From positions 1,897-22,673 of the forward strand of contig JAFMSC010000011.1 of NCBI GenBank assembly GCA_017353825.1: a DNA stretch of 20,777 nt, read 5' to 3'. The stretch's first letter is position 1; the number at the start of each line of letters is the position of its first letter. The stretch comes from Hyphomicrobiaceae bacterium (GTDB lineage: Bacteria > Pseudomonadota > Alphaproteobacteria > Rhizobiales > Hyphomicrobiaceae). A model generated the notes under the pieces. The model did not search any database. It was not told where the DNA came from and saw only the letters and a list, made by a program, of their open reading frames with translations. Position numbers and translations under genes: made by a program. This document shows, piece by piece, positions 1 to 7,558 of this stretch.

Positions 1-29
1 TTTTTCTCAACACGAGAGCAAAGCCTCCG

Positions 30-1256
30 ATGCAAGAAGATGCACCCGTGGCGACCCGTTCCCCGCAGCCGCTCTGGGCGGTCGTCCTTTCGGCAGGTCT
101 GATCGTGGGCGTTGCCATGGGCGTGCGCCAGGTCATGGGCCTCTACCTGCCGCCCATGACCAGGGCGCTGGGCATTGGCGTCGAGCCGTTCTCCACCGCC
201 ATGGCCGTCGCCAACCTGATCTGGGGTATCGGCGCCGTCGCCGCCGGCATGATCGCCGACCGTTACGGCGCCGGCCGCGTCGTGGTGGGCGGCATCGCGG
301 CAACCGTGGCCGGCCTCTACGTTATGTTCAGCGCCCAATCATCCTACGATCTGATGGTCAGCGGCGTGTTGCTGGGCATCGGCGTGAGCGGCACGGGCCT
401 CACTTCGCTGGTCGGTGCCGCCGGCCGCGCCGCGCCGCCTGAGAAGCGCACCGCGGCCATCGCCGCCCTCGGCATGGCGGCCGGCATCGGCGGCTTCGTC
501 GCCTTCCCCTACACGCATGTGCTCATGGATCTCATCGGCTGGCAGGGGAGCCTCTTGGTGCTGGCAGGCACCATCGCTGCCGTGCTGCCCCTCGCTTGGC
601 CGCTGAGCGGCAAGCCCACAGTCAACGGCCCCGCCGACGACCAGACCCTCAGCGACGCCGTCAGGGAAGCCGTCGCACACCCGAGCTATCTTCTCCTCAA
701 TCTCGGGTTCTTCGTATGCGGTTTCCATTTGGCATTCTACGGCGTGCACCTGCCGCGCTTCGTGGCCGACAGCGGGCTCGATGCCAGCGTCGGCGTGTTG
801 GCGCTCACGGTTGTCGGCTTGGCGAACCTCCTCGGCACCTACGTCTCCGGGAGGTCGCCGCGCTTCATCGAGAAGCGCCTGGGACTGAGCCTCATCTATT
901 TCGGGCGCTGCTTCGTGTTCCTCGGGCTGCTGTTCCTGCCCATCACGGGCATGGTGGTGATCGTGCTGAGCGCCATCCTCGGCCTGTTCTGGCTGTCGAC
1001 GGTGCCCCTCACCTCGGGCCTCGTGGCCACCTTCTTCGGCACGCGCTGGATGTCGATGCTGTTCGGGATCGTGTTTCTGTCGCACCAGATCGGCTCGTTC
1101 TCCGGGTTGTGGCTGGCCGGCGTACTGTACGACGCCACCCACTCCTACGATATGATGTGGTGGGTCTCGATCGGCGTGGGGCTGATGGCGGCAGCCGTAC
1201 ATCTGCCCATCAAAGACCGTCCGGTTGCCCGGCTGGCAGCAGCCCCCGCGGAATGA
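30..1256 (+). CDS. MFS transporter
   Basis: A 408-residue inner-membrane permease of the major facilitator superfamily. It has about twelve hydrophobic segments in two halves, separated by a polar loop around residues 195-215. The loop after the second helix carries the MFS motif A pattern (GMIADRYGAGRV, about residues 76-87), which strongly supports the family. Such proteins move small solutes by proton-coupled symport or antiport. The overall look is that of the monocarboxylate/organic-anion type, but no residue fixes the substrate. The ATG at 30 has only a weak purine-rich stretch (GAGAG) upstream, so the start is less certain than the family. The ORF is complete, and its promoter must lie at or left of the window edge. 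A 45-residue membrane mini-protein follows 54 bases downstream. Confidence 0.9.
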   Translation: MQEDAPVATRSPQPLWAVVLSAGLIVGVAMGVRQVMGLYLPPMTRALGIGVEPFSTAMAVANLIWGIGAVAAGMIADRYGAGRVVVGGIAATVAGLYVMFSAQSSYDLMVSGVLLGIGVSGTGLTSLVGAAGRAAPPEKRTAAIAALGMAAGIGGFVAFPYTHVLMDLIGWQGSLLVLAGTIAAVLPLAWPLSGKPTVNGPADDQTLSDAVREAVAHPSYLLLNLGFFVCGFHLAFYGVHLPRFVADSGLDASVGVLALTVVGLANLLGTYVSGRSPRFIEKRLGLSLIYFGRCFVFLGLLFLPITGMVVIVLSAILGLFWLSTVPLTSGLVATFFGTRWMSMLFGIVFLSHQIGSFSGLWLAGVLYDATHSYDMMWWVSIGVGLMAAAVHLPIKDRPVARLAAAPAE

Positions 1257-1310
1257 GGCGCCATGACGCGTGACATCGAAGGGAGCGGCGCAGAGCCGGG
1301 GCGGTAGCCA

Positions 1311-1448
1311 ATGCCGCCCGGCCTCCAGCGCGCGTTCGCCGTCGCCATCGCCGTCCTCCTCGCGGGCGCCCTCTACCTCATCGCGGTGCGCGGCGAGGCC
1401 ATCATCGCCGACCTCTCCGCCCTCTCCGAGCGGGTGCTCTGCTTCTAG
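1311..1448 (+). CDS. 45-residue single-helix membrane mini-protein
   Basis: This short frame encodes 45 residues beginning MPPGLQRAFAV. It has one clear hydrophobic helix (about residues 8-26), then a basic-acidic tail (VRGEAIIADL) and a Cys-Phe end. From memory, similar mini-proteins with an 'LIAVRGEAI..DL' core occur in alphaproteobacterial genomes; I could not check this. Third codon positions are almost all G or C, as in the neighbouring genes. An in-frame TAG at 1305-1307 rules out a longer N-terminus. A 14-codon frame starting with ATG at 1263 ends at that TAG, directly upstream in the same phase. It could be a leader peptide or chance. The gene follows the MFS permease and may share its transcript. 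Function unknown. Confidence 0.55.
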   Translation: MPPGLQRAFAVAIAVLLAGALYLIAVRGEAIIADLSALSERVLCF

Positions 1449-1589
1449 GCCGGCAGACGCTGCTAGCCCTCATGTGCCGCCGCTCAATAACCCCGAGCAT
1501 GGATTGTTGATTGTCGCCCCATGTTGCTTCGCAGTCATAGCTCATTCGATATCTGATTTGATGCACGCAGACAGTCCAGGGGACACGAG

Positions 1590-2066
1590 ATGCATTTTCC
1601 GGCACGGCTTATGGTGCTTCTCTGCGCCTCGCTGCTAGCTGGCGTTCTGCTCTCGGGCTGTGGAACGACAGGCGCGGAAAACGCCGCTCTCACGGACCGA
1701 CCGCTGCCAAGGTCGCATGCCCGGCTCAAGATCTATCGCGAAGGCGTGCTGGGCGCGGCCGTTCCCGCGCGCGTGACCATCGATGGCCGTGAGGTTGCGA
1801 GCCTGGGCGTCGGCGGGTCCACTGTGCTGGATGTCCCGGCCGGCTCGCGCACGATCGTCGTTGACTCGTGGAGCCATCCCAACGCGTACAAGCTCACCTT
1901 GTCGGCCAAGCCCGGTACATTCTACACGTTGGAGGTCTCCTTACGATCCGAGGCGGTTGTTGCCGGGATGTTTGGCCTTGTGGGAATGATGGTAGAAGCG
2001 TCTTCCAACGAGAACGGTGGCAACTTTCAGATTCGCGTCGTTGACAGCGCACGCCCAGGACGCTGA
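1590..2066 (+). CDS. Small lipoprotein, DUF2846-like
   Basis: 158 residues with a lipoprotein signal peptide: basic start, a hydrophobic run (residues 8-21) and the lipobox L-S-G-C, with Cys24 as the lipidation site. Residue +2 is Gly, so outer-membrane sorting is expected. The mature part is a small beta-rich domain: a stretch about a bound or displayed ligand (residues 60-85, with TIDGREVASL), then 'VPAGSRTIVVDSW' and 'PGTFYTLEVSL'. This arrangement is typical of DUF2846-type periplasmic domains, whose role is not established. A ribosome binding site (AGGGGA, about 1578) sits eight bases before the ATG. The gene stands alone: 141 bases separate it from the mini-protein and 234 bases from the next gene. 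Lipoprotein status is seen in the sequence; the DUF2846 label is a family-level judgement. Confidence 0.75.
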   Translation: MHFPARLMVLLCASLLAGVLLSGCGTTGAENAALTDRPLPRSHARLKIYREGVLGAAVPARVTIDGREVASLGVGGSTVLDVPAGSRTIVVDSWSHPNAYKLTLSAKPGTFYTLEVSLRSEAVVAGMFGLVGMMVEASSNENGGNFQIRVVDSARPGR

Positions 2067-2300
2067 TGCGGATTTCGTGCATCTCAACTGAGCGCGGCCC
2101 CCAGGGTCTCATCCCCCGCTCTTGGTAAGCCAGCCCCACGTCAGCCAATACGGGCTCGACGACTGCCCGCCGTCGCCACATGTGGGGAATGCGCGAGCCG
2201 TCTTCAGGGTTTCTCCCGACATACGACCCACCTCGCTTGCGCAAGACTGCGCCGGTCGCCGTGCGGCGATTGCGGGCACCTCGCTACGCCTAGGGATGTC

Positions 2301-3755
2301 ATGGGACAGCGCTTCATCGCGCGCGCCGTCAGGCCTGCCCTCTTGGCGGCGTTCGCCTTGCTGCCGGCGTCGGCGGGCGCGCAGACGATGGCAGTGGCGG
2401 CTCCGGCCCTCTCCGCGCACGAGGCGCGCGAGATCGCGCGCGAAGCCTACATCTATGCGTATCCCTTGGTGCTCACCGAGATCACGCGGCGGGTCATGAC
2501 CAATGTGGAGCGCCCGGTGGGCCTGCGCAGCCCCATGAACCAGATCGCGCACGCGCGCGGCTTTCCCGACACGTCCTTCGCCGACGTGGCGCGCCCGAGC
2601 GCCGACACCCTCAACTCCGCGATGTTCTTCGACACCTCCAAGGAGCCGATGGTCATCTCCATTCCCGAGTCCGGCGGGCGCTACTACTATCTGTCGCTGC
2701 TCGATATGTGGTCGGATGTGTTCGCCATGCGCGGCAAGCGCGCGAGTGGAACCGCGGCCCAAACCTTTGCTGTCGTTGGCCCGCACTGGCAGGGGCGCCT
2801 GCCGAATGGCGTCGGCGCCATCCGCAGCCCGACGGCGTTGGTCTGGCTCGCCGGCCGCATCCAGGCCAACGGCAAGACCGACCTCGCCGCGGCACACAAG
2901 CTGCAGGACGGGATCAAGGCGGTGCCCCTCAGCCACTACGGCAAGCCCTCTAGGCCGCCCAAAGGACAGGTCGACCCGCGGCAGGATATGAGCGTGCCGG
3001 CGTCCCAGGTCGAGAAGATGCACGCCACGGCGTTCTTCGCCCTGTTCGCCGAGCTGATGAAGGAGAACCCGCCGCACCCCGGTGACGCGGCGATGCTGGC
3101 GCGCCTGAAGCGCATCGGCCTGGAGCCCGGCAAGGCGTTCTCGCTCGCCGCTGTTGCGCCCGAGACACGGCAGGCGCTGCAGGCCGCACCGGCGGAGGCG
3201 CTGGCGCAGATCAAGGCGGCGTTCGCCAACTCCGGCAGACCGGCCAACGGCTGGCGCACCAACCTCACCGCCATCGGCACCTACGGCGCCGACTACCTGC
3301 AGCGCGCAGGCGTCGCCTATGCCGGGCTTGGGTTCAATACGCCCGAGGATGCGGTCTACCCCACCGCCTTCGACGCGGAAGGCCAGCCCTTCAGCAGCGA
3401 TAAGCGCTACGTGTTGCACTTCGGCAAGGACCAGCTCCCGAAAGTGCGCGCCTTCTGGTCGCTGGCGCTCTATGACGGCCAGCAGCGTGTGGCTGCCAAC
3501 CCCCTCAACCGCTACGTCATCGGCGATCGCGACAAGCTCACGTTCAATGACGACGGCTCCCTCGATCTCTACGTCGAGCGCGCGTCGCCCGGGTCGGACA
3601 AAGAGGCGAACTGGCTCCCCGCGCCCGCCAGCGGACCGTTCACGTTAAGCCTGCGGCTCTATTGGCCGGCGCAGGAGGTGCTCAAGGGCGCCTGGGTACC
3701 TCCCCCGGTCCGGGTGCAGCCGCCCGAGCGCATCGGCAGCCGAGCGCTGCAATAG
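2301..3755 (+). CDS. Exported DUF1254/DUF1214 domain protein
   Basis: 484 residues. An N-terminal signal peptide (basic start, alanine/leucine core, cleavage near AGAQ at residues 27-30) sends it to the periplasm. The first half matches the DUF1254 pattern: 'YIYAYPLVL' near residue 50, then the 'DTLNSAMFFD' stretch near 103 and 'YYYLSLLDMWSDVF' near 130. The C-terminal 110 residues match DUF1214 ('FWSLALYDGQQRVAANPLNRY', then a Leu-Tyr-Val strand and 'NWLPAP', ending with a 'YWPAQEVLKGAWVPP' motif). Proteins with this pair of domains are widespread in soil proteobacteria. Their biochemical role is unclear, and none is suggested by the neighbours. The ATG at 2301 follows a TAGGGA stretch at suitable distance. 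The gene is complete and its codon use matches its neighbours. Confidence 0.88.
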   Translation: MGQRFIARAVRPALLAAFALLPASAGAQTMAVAAPALSAHEAREIAREAYIYAYPLVLTEITRRVMTNVERPVGLRSPMNQIAHARGFPDTSFADVARPSADTLNSAMFFDTSKEPMVISIPESGGRYYYLSLLDMWSDVFAMRGKRASGTAAQTFAVVGPHWQGRLPNGVGAIRSPTALVWLAGRIQANGKTDLAAAHKLQDGIKAVPLSHYGKPSRPPKGQVDPRQDMSVPASQVEKMHATAFFALFAELMKENPPHPGDAAMLARLKRIGLEPGKAFSLAAVAPETRQALQAAPAEALAQIKAAFANSGRPANGWRTNLTAIGTYGADYLQRAGVAYAGLGFNTPEDAVYPTAFDAEGQPFSSDKRYVLHFGKDQLPKVRAFWSLALYDGQQRVAANPLNRYVIGDRDKLTFNDDGSLDLYVERASPGSDKEANWLPAPASGPFTLSLRLYWPAQEVLKGAWVPPPVRVQPPERIGSRALQ

Positions 3756-3916
3756 AGGGGTCGTGGTCCCGGAACGGCTGGCCACCTGCCTGAGGACGAC
3801 GAGCAACTTTGCCCCCTGTTCTCCCTGGAACCGGCGAAAGGGGTGGCACAGATGAGATCGCCGCCCTATAGAGATGCCGCCGTAAGGGTTGACCAAAGTC
3901 GTAGGAGGACACCACT

Positions 3917-4351
3917 GTGGAACGTGTGAACGATACAGCCCTGCTGCTCGGGCGGCTTCTGATGGCCTCGCTGTTCCTGCCGTCGGGCATCAACAAGGCC
4001 ATGGGCTTTGGCGGCTTTGCACAAAGGCTTGCAGAGCAGGGACTGCCCTACGAGCAGGCGGTGGCCGCCGTAGGCATCGCATTGGAGATCCTGCTGCCAA
4101 TTGCGCTGATCGTCGGCATTTTCCCGCGCATCACGGCGCTCCTGTTGATCGTGTTCGTGATCGCGGCTACTGGCATCGGGCACAGGTTCTGGGAGTTCGC
4201 GGAACCCGCCAGGCGGGGACAGGAGATCAATTTTTACAAGAACGTCGCCCTGATCGGCGGGCTGCTGTTCTACTACGTCAGCGGGCCCGGAGCCTGGTCC
4301 ATTGCCGGCCGCAGCGTCGGCGTCCGTGCGGCACAGCCTGCGCGGGCATGA
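3917..4351 (+). CDS. DoxX family membrane protein
   Basis: 144 residues with four hydrophobic helices and the DoxX-family layout: 'GRLLMASLFLPSGINKAMGFGGF' early, a short amphipathic loop, a helix with 'VGIALEILLPIALIVG', and a third with 'LLLIVFVIAATGIGHRFWEF'. DoxX relatives are small inner-membrane proteins. Some act with thiosulfate:quinone oxidoreductases or in redox stress; most have no assigned role. The start is GTG at 3917, supported by a strong TAGGAGGA ribosome binding site at 3902-3909. The 160 bases upstream hold no gene and could contain its own promoter. The stop is followed within ten bases by a perfect 9-bp inverted repeat (4358-4387). Function beyond the family is not readable. 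Confidence 0.87.
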   Translation: MERVNDTALLLGRLLMASLFLPSGINKAMGFGGFAQRLAEQGLPYEQAVAAVGIALEILLPIALIVGIFPRITALLLIVFVIAATGIGHRFWEFAEPARRGQEINFYKNVALIGGLLFYYVSGPGAWSIAGRSVGVRAAQPARA

Positions 4352-4357
4352 CGCGGC

Positions 4358-4387
4358 GTCAGACCCTGTGGGCTAAATGGGTCTGAC
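4358..4387. repeat. Perfect 9-bp inverted repeat behind the DoxX gene
   Basis: GTCAGACCC (4358-4366) and GGGTCTGAC (4379-4387) are exact inverse complements around a 12-base loop. The element lies between the DoxX gene and the possible minus-strand frame that ends here. No T-run follows on either strand, so it is not a textbook intrinsic terminator. The arms share their core with the GGGGTC-A-GACCCC palindromes at 16323 and 17421. Confidence 0.7.
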
Positions 4388-4640
4388 ACCACCACAACCC
4401 TGACACCTCGAAGAAGCGCCGGGCCGAGGCTCCGCCTCGCACCTTGGCCCGGTGCTCGACTTTGCGGGCACCCAGCTCAGGTTTCTTATCGTCGAGCTCC
4501 GCGTCCCAATAATCCTTGCCGACCTCGATGTAGAGCTTTCCAATCCCCGAACCCGGACCGGGCGCCATGGCCCCGGCAGCGACCAGGGCTAACAGGATGC
4601 TTCCCGTGACTTTCGTTTCACATCCAGAGGGTGAGGCCAC
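4359..4640 (-). CDS. Doubtful 93-residue frame, possibly small exported protein or non-coding repeat region
   Basis: A GTG-started frame of 93 codons begins directly after the stop codon of the preceding minus-strand gene (TGA-GTG junction). Near the N-terminus it has a short hydrophobic run (ILLALVAAGAMA), then a polar stretch (KLYIEVGKDYWDAELDDKK) whose codons look genuine. The last third coincides with a strong nested hairpin at 4416-4455. The stop lies inside the 4358-4387 inverted repeat, so the C-terminal residues are probably not conserved protein. It could be a short secreted protein with a ruined end, or a non-coding stretch that happens to stay open. I do not recognise a family. Confidence 0.3.
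   Translation of the reverse strand: MASPSGCETKVTGSILLALVAAGAMAPGPGSGIGKLYIEVGKDYWDAELDDKKPELGARKVEHRAKVRGGASARRFFEVSGLWWCQTHLAHRV
4416..4455. repeat. Nested hairpin, outer 10-bp and inner 5-bp stems
   Basis: The outer arms are 4416-4425 and 4446-4455 (GCGCCGGGCC with GGCCCGGTGC, one G-T pair). An inner stem pairs GAGGC (4426-4430) with GCCTC (4434-4438) around a three-base loop. This is far more regular than needed for coding sequence. It looks like an intergenic palindromic element lying across the end of the doubtful frame. Confidence 0.55.
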
Positions 4641-5504
4641 TCATGGTTCCGGCCAGCGCTTCTCGAACGCCCACACGTGCTCGAAGCCGGCGAGGCGGCA
4701 GAAGCGGTCGAAGGGATAGAGCTCGGTCCTTACCGTTTCGCTCGACCCGGTCTGTTTGAGCACGCCGTACACGCGTTCCACCGCCTTGGCCGCCGCCAGC
4801 AGCCCCGTCACCGGGAAAATCGCGATGCGATAGCCCAACTCCTTGAGCCGCGCCTTGGGCAGGATCGGCGTGCGCCCGCCATCGGCCATGTTCGCCATGA
4901 CAGGCACGTCGAAATGGCGGCCGATATGCGCCATTTCCTCCTCGCTCTCCGGGCTCTCGATGAACAGAATGTCGGCGCCGGCCATAGCGTAAGCCTCACC
5001 ACGCCTCAGCGCTTCGTCGAGCCCCAAGCTGGTGCGCGCATCGGTGCGGGCCACGATGAGGAAATCCGGCGAGGCGCGGCTAGCCACGGCCACCTCGATC
5101 TTGCGCACCATGTGCTTCATGGGTACCACCCGCCGGCCGGGCGTATGCCCGCACCGTTTGGGGAACACCTGGTCCTCGATCTGGATCGCCGCCGCGCCGG
5201 CCGCCTCGTAGCCCCTCACGGTGCGCTCCAGGTTGAGGAGCCCGCCGAAGCCGGTATCGGCATCGCAGATGACGGGCGTGGCCGTGCTCTGGCAGATCTG
5301 GGCGACGCGCCCAACCATGTCGGTGTAGGTGGCGAGGCCCGCATCGGGCAGGCCCAGGGTGGCCGACACGCCATAGCCCGTCATGTAGAGCGCCTTGAAG
5401 CTCAGGCCGTCGGCGATCCGGGCCGAGATCATATCGTAAACGCCGGGCGCGACGATCAGCTCGTTGCTCGCCAGCGCGTTTCGCAGCGCCGCTCCCGGCT
5501 GCAT
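4641..5504 (-). CDS. Isocitrate lyase/PEP mutase superfamily enzyme (oxaloacetate decarboxylase or methylisocitrate lyase-like)
   Basis: 287 residues, the usual length for the single-domain alpha/beta-barrel branch of the superfamily. Visible landmarks are the 'DADTGFGG' metal-binding stretch (residues 81-88, Asp81 and Asp83), 'IQIEDQVFPKRCGH' (107-120) with the mobile-loop Cys118 typical of the lyases, 'VARTDAR' (151-157) and 'IESPES' (182-187). Members cleave or form C-C or C-P bonds next to a carboxylate with Mg2+. The KRCGH loop points to a lyase or decarboxylase (2-methylisocitrate lyase, oxaloacetate decarboxylase or dimethylmalate lyase) rather than a PEP phosphonomutase, but the substrate cannot be read off. 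The ATG at 5504 follows GGGAGG. The gene is divergent from the ABC importer starting at 5720, so the 215-base gap must carry promoters for both. Confidence 0.88.
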   Translation of the reverse strand: MQPGAALRNALASNELIVAPGVYDMISARIADGLSFKALYMTGYGVSATLGLPDAGLATYTDMVGRVAQICQSTATPVICDADTGFGGLLNLERTVRGYEAAGAAAIQIEDQVFPKRCGHTPGRRVVPMKHMVRKIEVAVASRASPDFLIVARTDARTSLGLDEALRRGEAYAMAGADILFIESPESEEEMAHIGRHFDVPVMANMADGGRTPILPKARLKELGYRIAIFPVTGLLAAAKAVERVYGVLKQTGSSETVRTELYPFDRFCRLAGFEHVWAFEKRWPEP

Positions 5505-5719
5505 GGCCTGCCTCCCGTTCAGTTGGAATTTGGTCCGCCAGCCCTAGTCCCTGCTGCGCCGCCCGTCCACTCATTTGCGGCACCCGCCGGGCGGGGCCGA
5601 CCCAGCGCCGCCTTAGGATTTGAAAACCGAAGGAAATTGGGTGATGCTGCGGCATAGGTTCGCCGTCGGGAGGCGGCGGCAAAGAATAAGCCCGTTCAGT
5701 AAAATAGGGAGGTTCCGAC
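5505..5719. promoter_or_regulatory. Divergent promoter region between lyase and ABC importer
   Basis: This 215-base gap lies between two genes that start away from each other, so both promoters should be here. I see no clear -35/-10 pair or operator. The rightmost part (about 5680-5710) is A-rich for this genome (AAAGAATAAG, AGTAAAATAGGG) and ends in the TAGGGAGG ribosome binding site of the binding-protein gene. Confidence 0.4.
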
Positions 5720-7321
5720 ATGGATATGCGGCGTTGGACGCCGTCGCTGCTGGCTTTGGCTGCGCTCGCAATCGTGCCGTTCGCGTCGTCGCAGATTGAG
5801 GCCCAGACGCCCAAGCGCGGCGGCATCCTGAAGTACGTGGTGCCGGGCGAGTTCCCCACCATGGACGGCCACCGCGAGAACACCTTCGCCCTGATCCACC
5901 CGCTGGCGCCGTTCTACAGCGTTCTCATCCGCGTGGATCCGGACAACCCGAACTCGGGCACCTATGTGTGCGACCTGTGCACGGAGATGCCGGAGCCTGC
6001 CGACGGCGGCAAGACCTATACCTTCAAGATCCGCAAGGGCGTGAAATTCCACGATGGCACCGGGCTCACCGCCAAGGACGTTGAGGCGAGCTTCCAGCGC
6101 ATCATCTTCCCTCCCACGGGGGTGCTGAGCTCGCGTGTTGCGCAGTTCACAATGGTGGACAGCGTGACGGCCCCTGACGACGAGACCTTGGTCTTCAAGC
6201 TCAAGTATCCGTCGGGCGCCTTCATTCCCGCGCTGGCCACGCCCTACAACTTCATCTACTCCAAGGCCAAGCTGGACGCCGATCAGCACTGGTACGAGAA
6301 GAACGTCATGGGCTCCGGTCCGTTCATCTTCGAGGAATGGCAGCCCGGTGCGTTCGTCAAGGGCAAGCGCAATCCCGACTACTACCATCCCGGCAAGCCC
6401 TATCTCGACGGCTACGAGGCGATCATCGCCAAGACCCAGACGCTGCGCGTTCAGGCGATCCGCGGGGACCAGGCGGCGACCGAGTTCCGGGGCATCCCGC
6501 CCAAGGCCCGTGACGACCTGGTAGCGGCGCTCGGCAAGGACATCACCGTCCAGGAGAGCGACTGGAACTGCGTGCTGATCCTGAGCCCGAACCACAAGGC
6601 GAAGCCGTTTGATGATCCGCGCGTGCGCCGGGCGCTCTCGCTGGCGCTCGACCGCTGGCAAGGGTCCAAGGATCTGTCCCGGATCTCGATCGTGAAGGCA
6701 GTGGGCGGCATCGTCTTCCCCGGCCATCCGCTGGCGGCCACCAAGGAGGAGCTGGAGCAGATCGCCGGCTACTGGCCCGACATCAACAAGTCGCGCGCCG
6801 AGGCCAAGCGGCTCCTCAAAGAGGCCGGGGTCCCCGACCTCAAGTTCACGCTGACCAACCGCAGCGTCGACCAGCCCTACACCATCGTCGGAACCTGGAT
6901 GATCGACCAGTGGAAGCAGGTCGGCATAACGGTGGAGCAGAAGGTGGAGGCGGACGGGCCCTTCTACGAGAGCCTGAAGGCCGGCAAGTTTGAGGTGGGG
7001 CTGGAGTTCAACTGCCAGTCGGTCGTCAACCCGCTGGTCGACGTCTCCAAGTTCCGGCCTGATGCCGGCGACCAGTACAGCCAGATCGAGGGCAAGGACC
7101 TGGTCAAGCTGCACGAGGCCATGAACCGCACGGCCGACGTGGCCGAACAGCGCCGGCTCATGCGCCAGTACGAGAAGCTGATCCTGGACGAGCAGGCCAA
7201 CAACTTCGTGACGCTATGGTGGTACCGCATCATCGCCCACCGCTCGTACATGAAGGGCTGGAAGATCACGCCCAGCCATTACCTGAACCAGGACCTATCC
7301 GGTGTCTGGATCGACAAGTAG
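5720..7321 (+). CDS. ABC transporter substrate-binding protein, family 5
   Basis: 533 residues, the expected size for the peptide/nickel-type solute-binding family. It has a Sec signal peptide (basic start MDMRRW, hydrophobic core, cleavage probably near IEA-QT at residue 28). The mature N-terminus then shows the family signature 'KRGGILKYVVPGEFPTMD'. The hallmark 'YTFKIRKGVKFHDGTGLTAKDVEASFQRI' follows near residues 94-122, and 'NFIYSKAKLD' and 'VMGSGPFIFEEW' are further family landmarks. It captures a ligand in the periplasm, possibly a peptide, opine, sugar acid or other small molecule; the sequence does not decide. A TAGGGAGG ribosome binding site lies seven bases before the ATG. Two permease genes follow after an unusual 237-base gap containing a stem-loop and a tandem repeat. 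Confidence 0.93.
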   Translation: MDMRRWTPSLLALAALAIVPFASSQIEAQTPKRGGILKYVVPGEFPTMDGHRENTFALIHPLAPFYSVLIRVDPDNPNSGTYVCDLCTEMPEPADGGKTYTFKIRKGVKFHDGTGLTAKDVEASFQRIIFPPTGVLSSRVAQFTMVDSVTAPDDETLVFKLKYPSGAFIPALATPYNFIYSKAKLDADQHWYEKNVMGSGPFIFEEWQPGAFVKGKRNPDYYHPGKPYLDGYEAIIAKTQTLRVQAIRGDQAATEFRGIPPKARDDLVAALGKDITVQESDWNCVLILSPNHKAKPFDDPRVRRALSLALDRWQGSKDLSRISIVKAVGGIVFPGHPLAATKEELEQIAGYWPDINKSRAEAKRLLKEAGVPDLKFTLTNRSVDQPYTIVGTWMIDQWKQVGITVEQKVEADGPFYESLKAGKFEVGLEFNCQSVVNPLVDVSKFRPDAGDQYSQIEGKDLVKLHEAMNRTADVAEQRRLMRQYEKLILDEQANNFVTLWWYRIIAHRSYMKGWKITPSHYLNQDLSGVWIDK

Positions 7322-7333
7322 TGGCTCGCGCGT

Positions 7334-7361
7334 CCGGCCGCCCCGTTCCAGGAGCGGCCGG
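7334..7361 (+). other. Perfect 8-bp stem-loop behind the binding-protein gene
   Basis: CCGGCCGC (7334-7341) and GCGGCCGG (7354-7361) pair exactly around a 12-base loop, starting 13 bases after the stop codon. No T-run follows, so full termination is unlikely. In many importer operons a hairpin here stabilises the binding-protein mRNA or reduces read-through into the permeases, giving more binding protein than channel. That role is inferred from position. Confidence 0.55.
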
Positions 7362-7421
7362 GCGTCCGGGATCGGCCGTCGGGCGGCGAGCCGCAAGGGC
7401 AGGTGGCCAAGCACTGAAAAA

Positions 7422-7493
7422 GGCGCCATGACAGGCGCCATGACAGGCGCCATGACAGGCGCCATGACAGGCGCGATGACAGGCGCCATGACA
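7422..7493. repeat. 12-bp tandem repeat, six units
   Basis: Six head-to-tail copies of GGCGCCATGACA fill 72 bases. Five are identical; the fifth has C-to-G at position 6 (GGCGCGATGACA). Each intact unit includes the palindrome GGCGCC and an ATG. The unit is a multiple of three, so one frame reads as repeated Gly-Ala-Met-Thr, but none of these ATGs is in phase with the permease start at 7559. The array sits in the gap between the binding-protein gene and the first permease gene. Confidence 0.92.
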
Positions 7494-7558
7494 AACGCTG
7501 CCCGCCTGCCGACGCCCGACCCCCGAATCTGCACCGAGAGTTCCAATTCAGGCGTGAC

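Noticed and set aside
2109..3419. Long open frame on the minus strand over the DUF1254 gene
   Set aside because: It is the antisense of a clear family member, rich in Arg/Gly/His as expected from high-GC antisense, with no family features.
4677..5657. Plus-strand frame of 326 codons over the lyase gene
   Set aside because: The minus strand encodes a complete PEP mutase/isocitrate lyase-family protein with motifs; the plus frame is rich in His/Arg/Gly without motifs.
5696..7114. Long minus-strand frame over the binding-protein gene
   Set aside because: Antisense of an unmistakable family-5 binding protein; its composition is typical of a GC-rich shadow.
7422..7493. CRISPR-like array
   Set aside because: The 12-bp units are head to tail with no unique spacers and no cas genes, so it is a simple tandem repeat.
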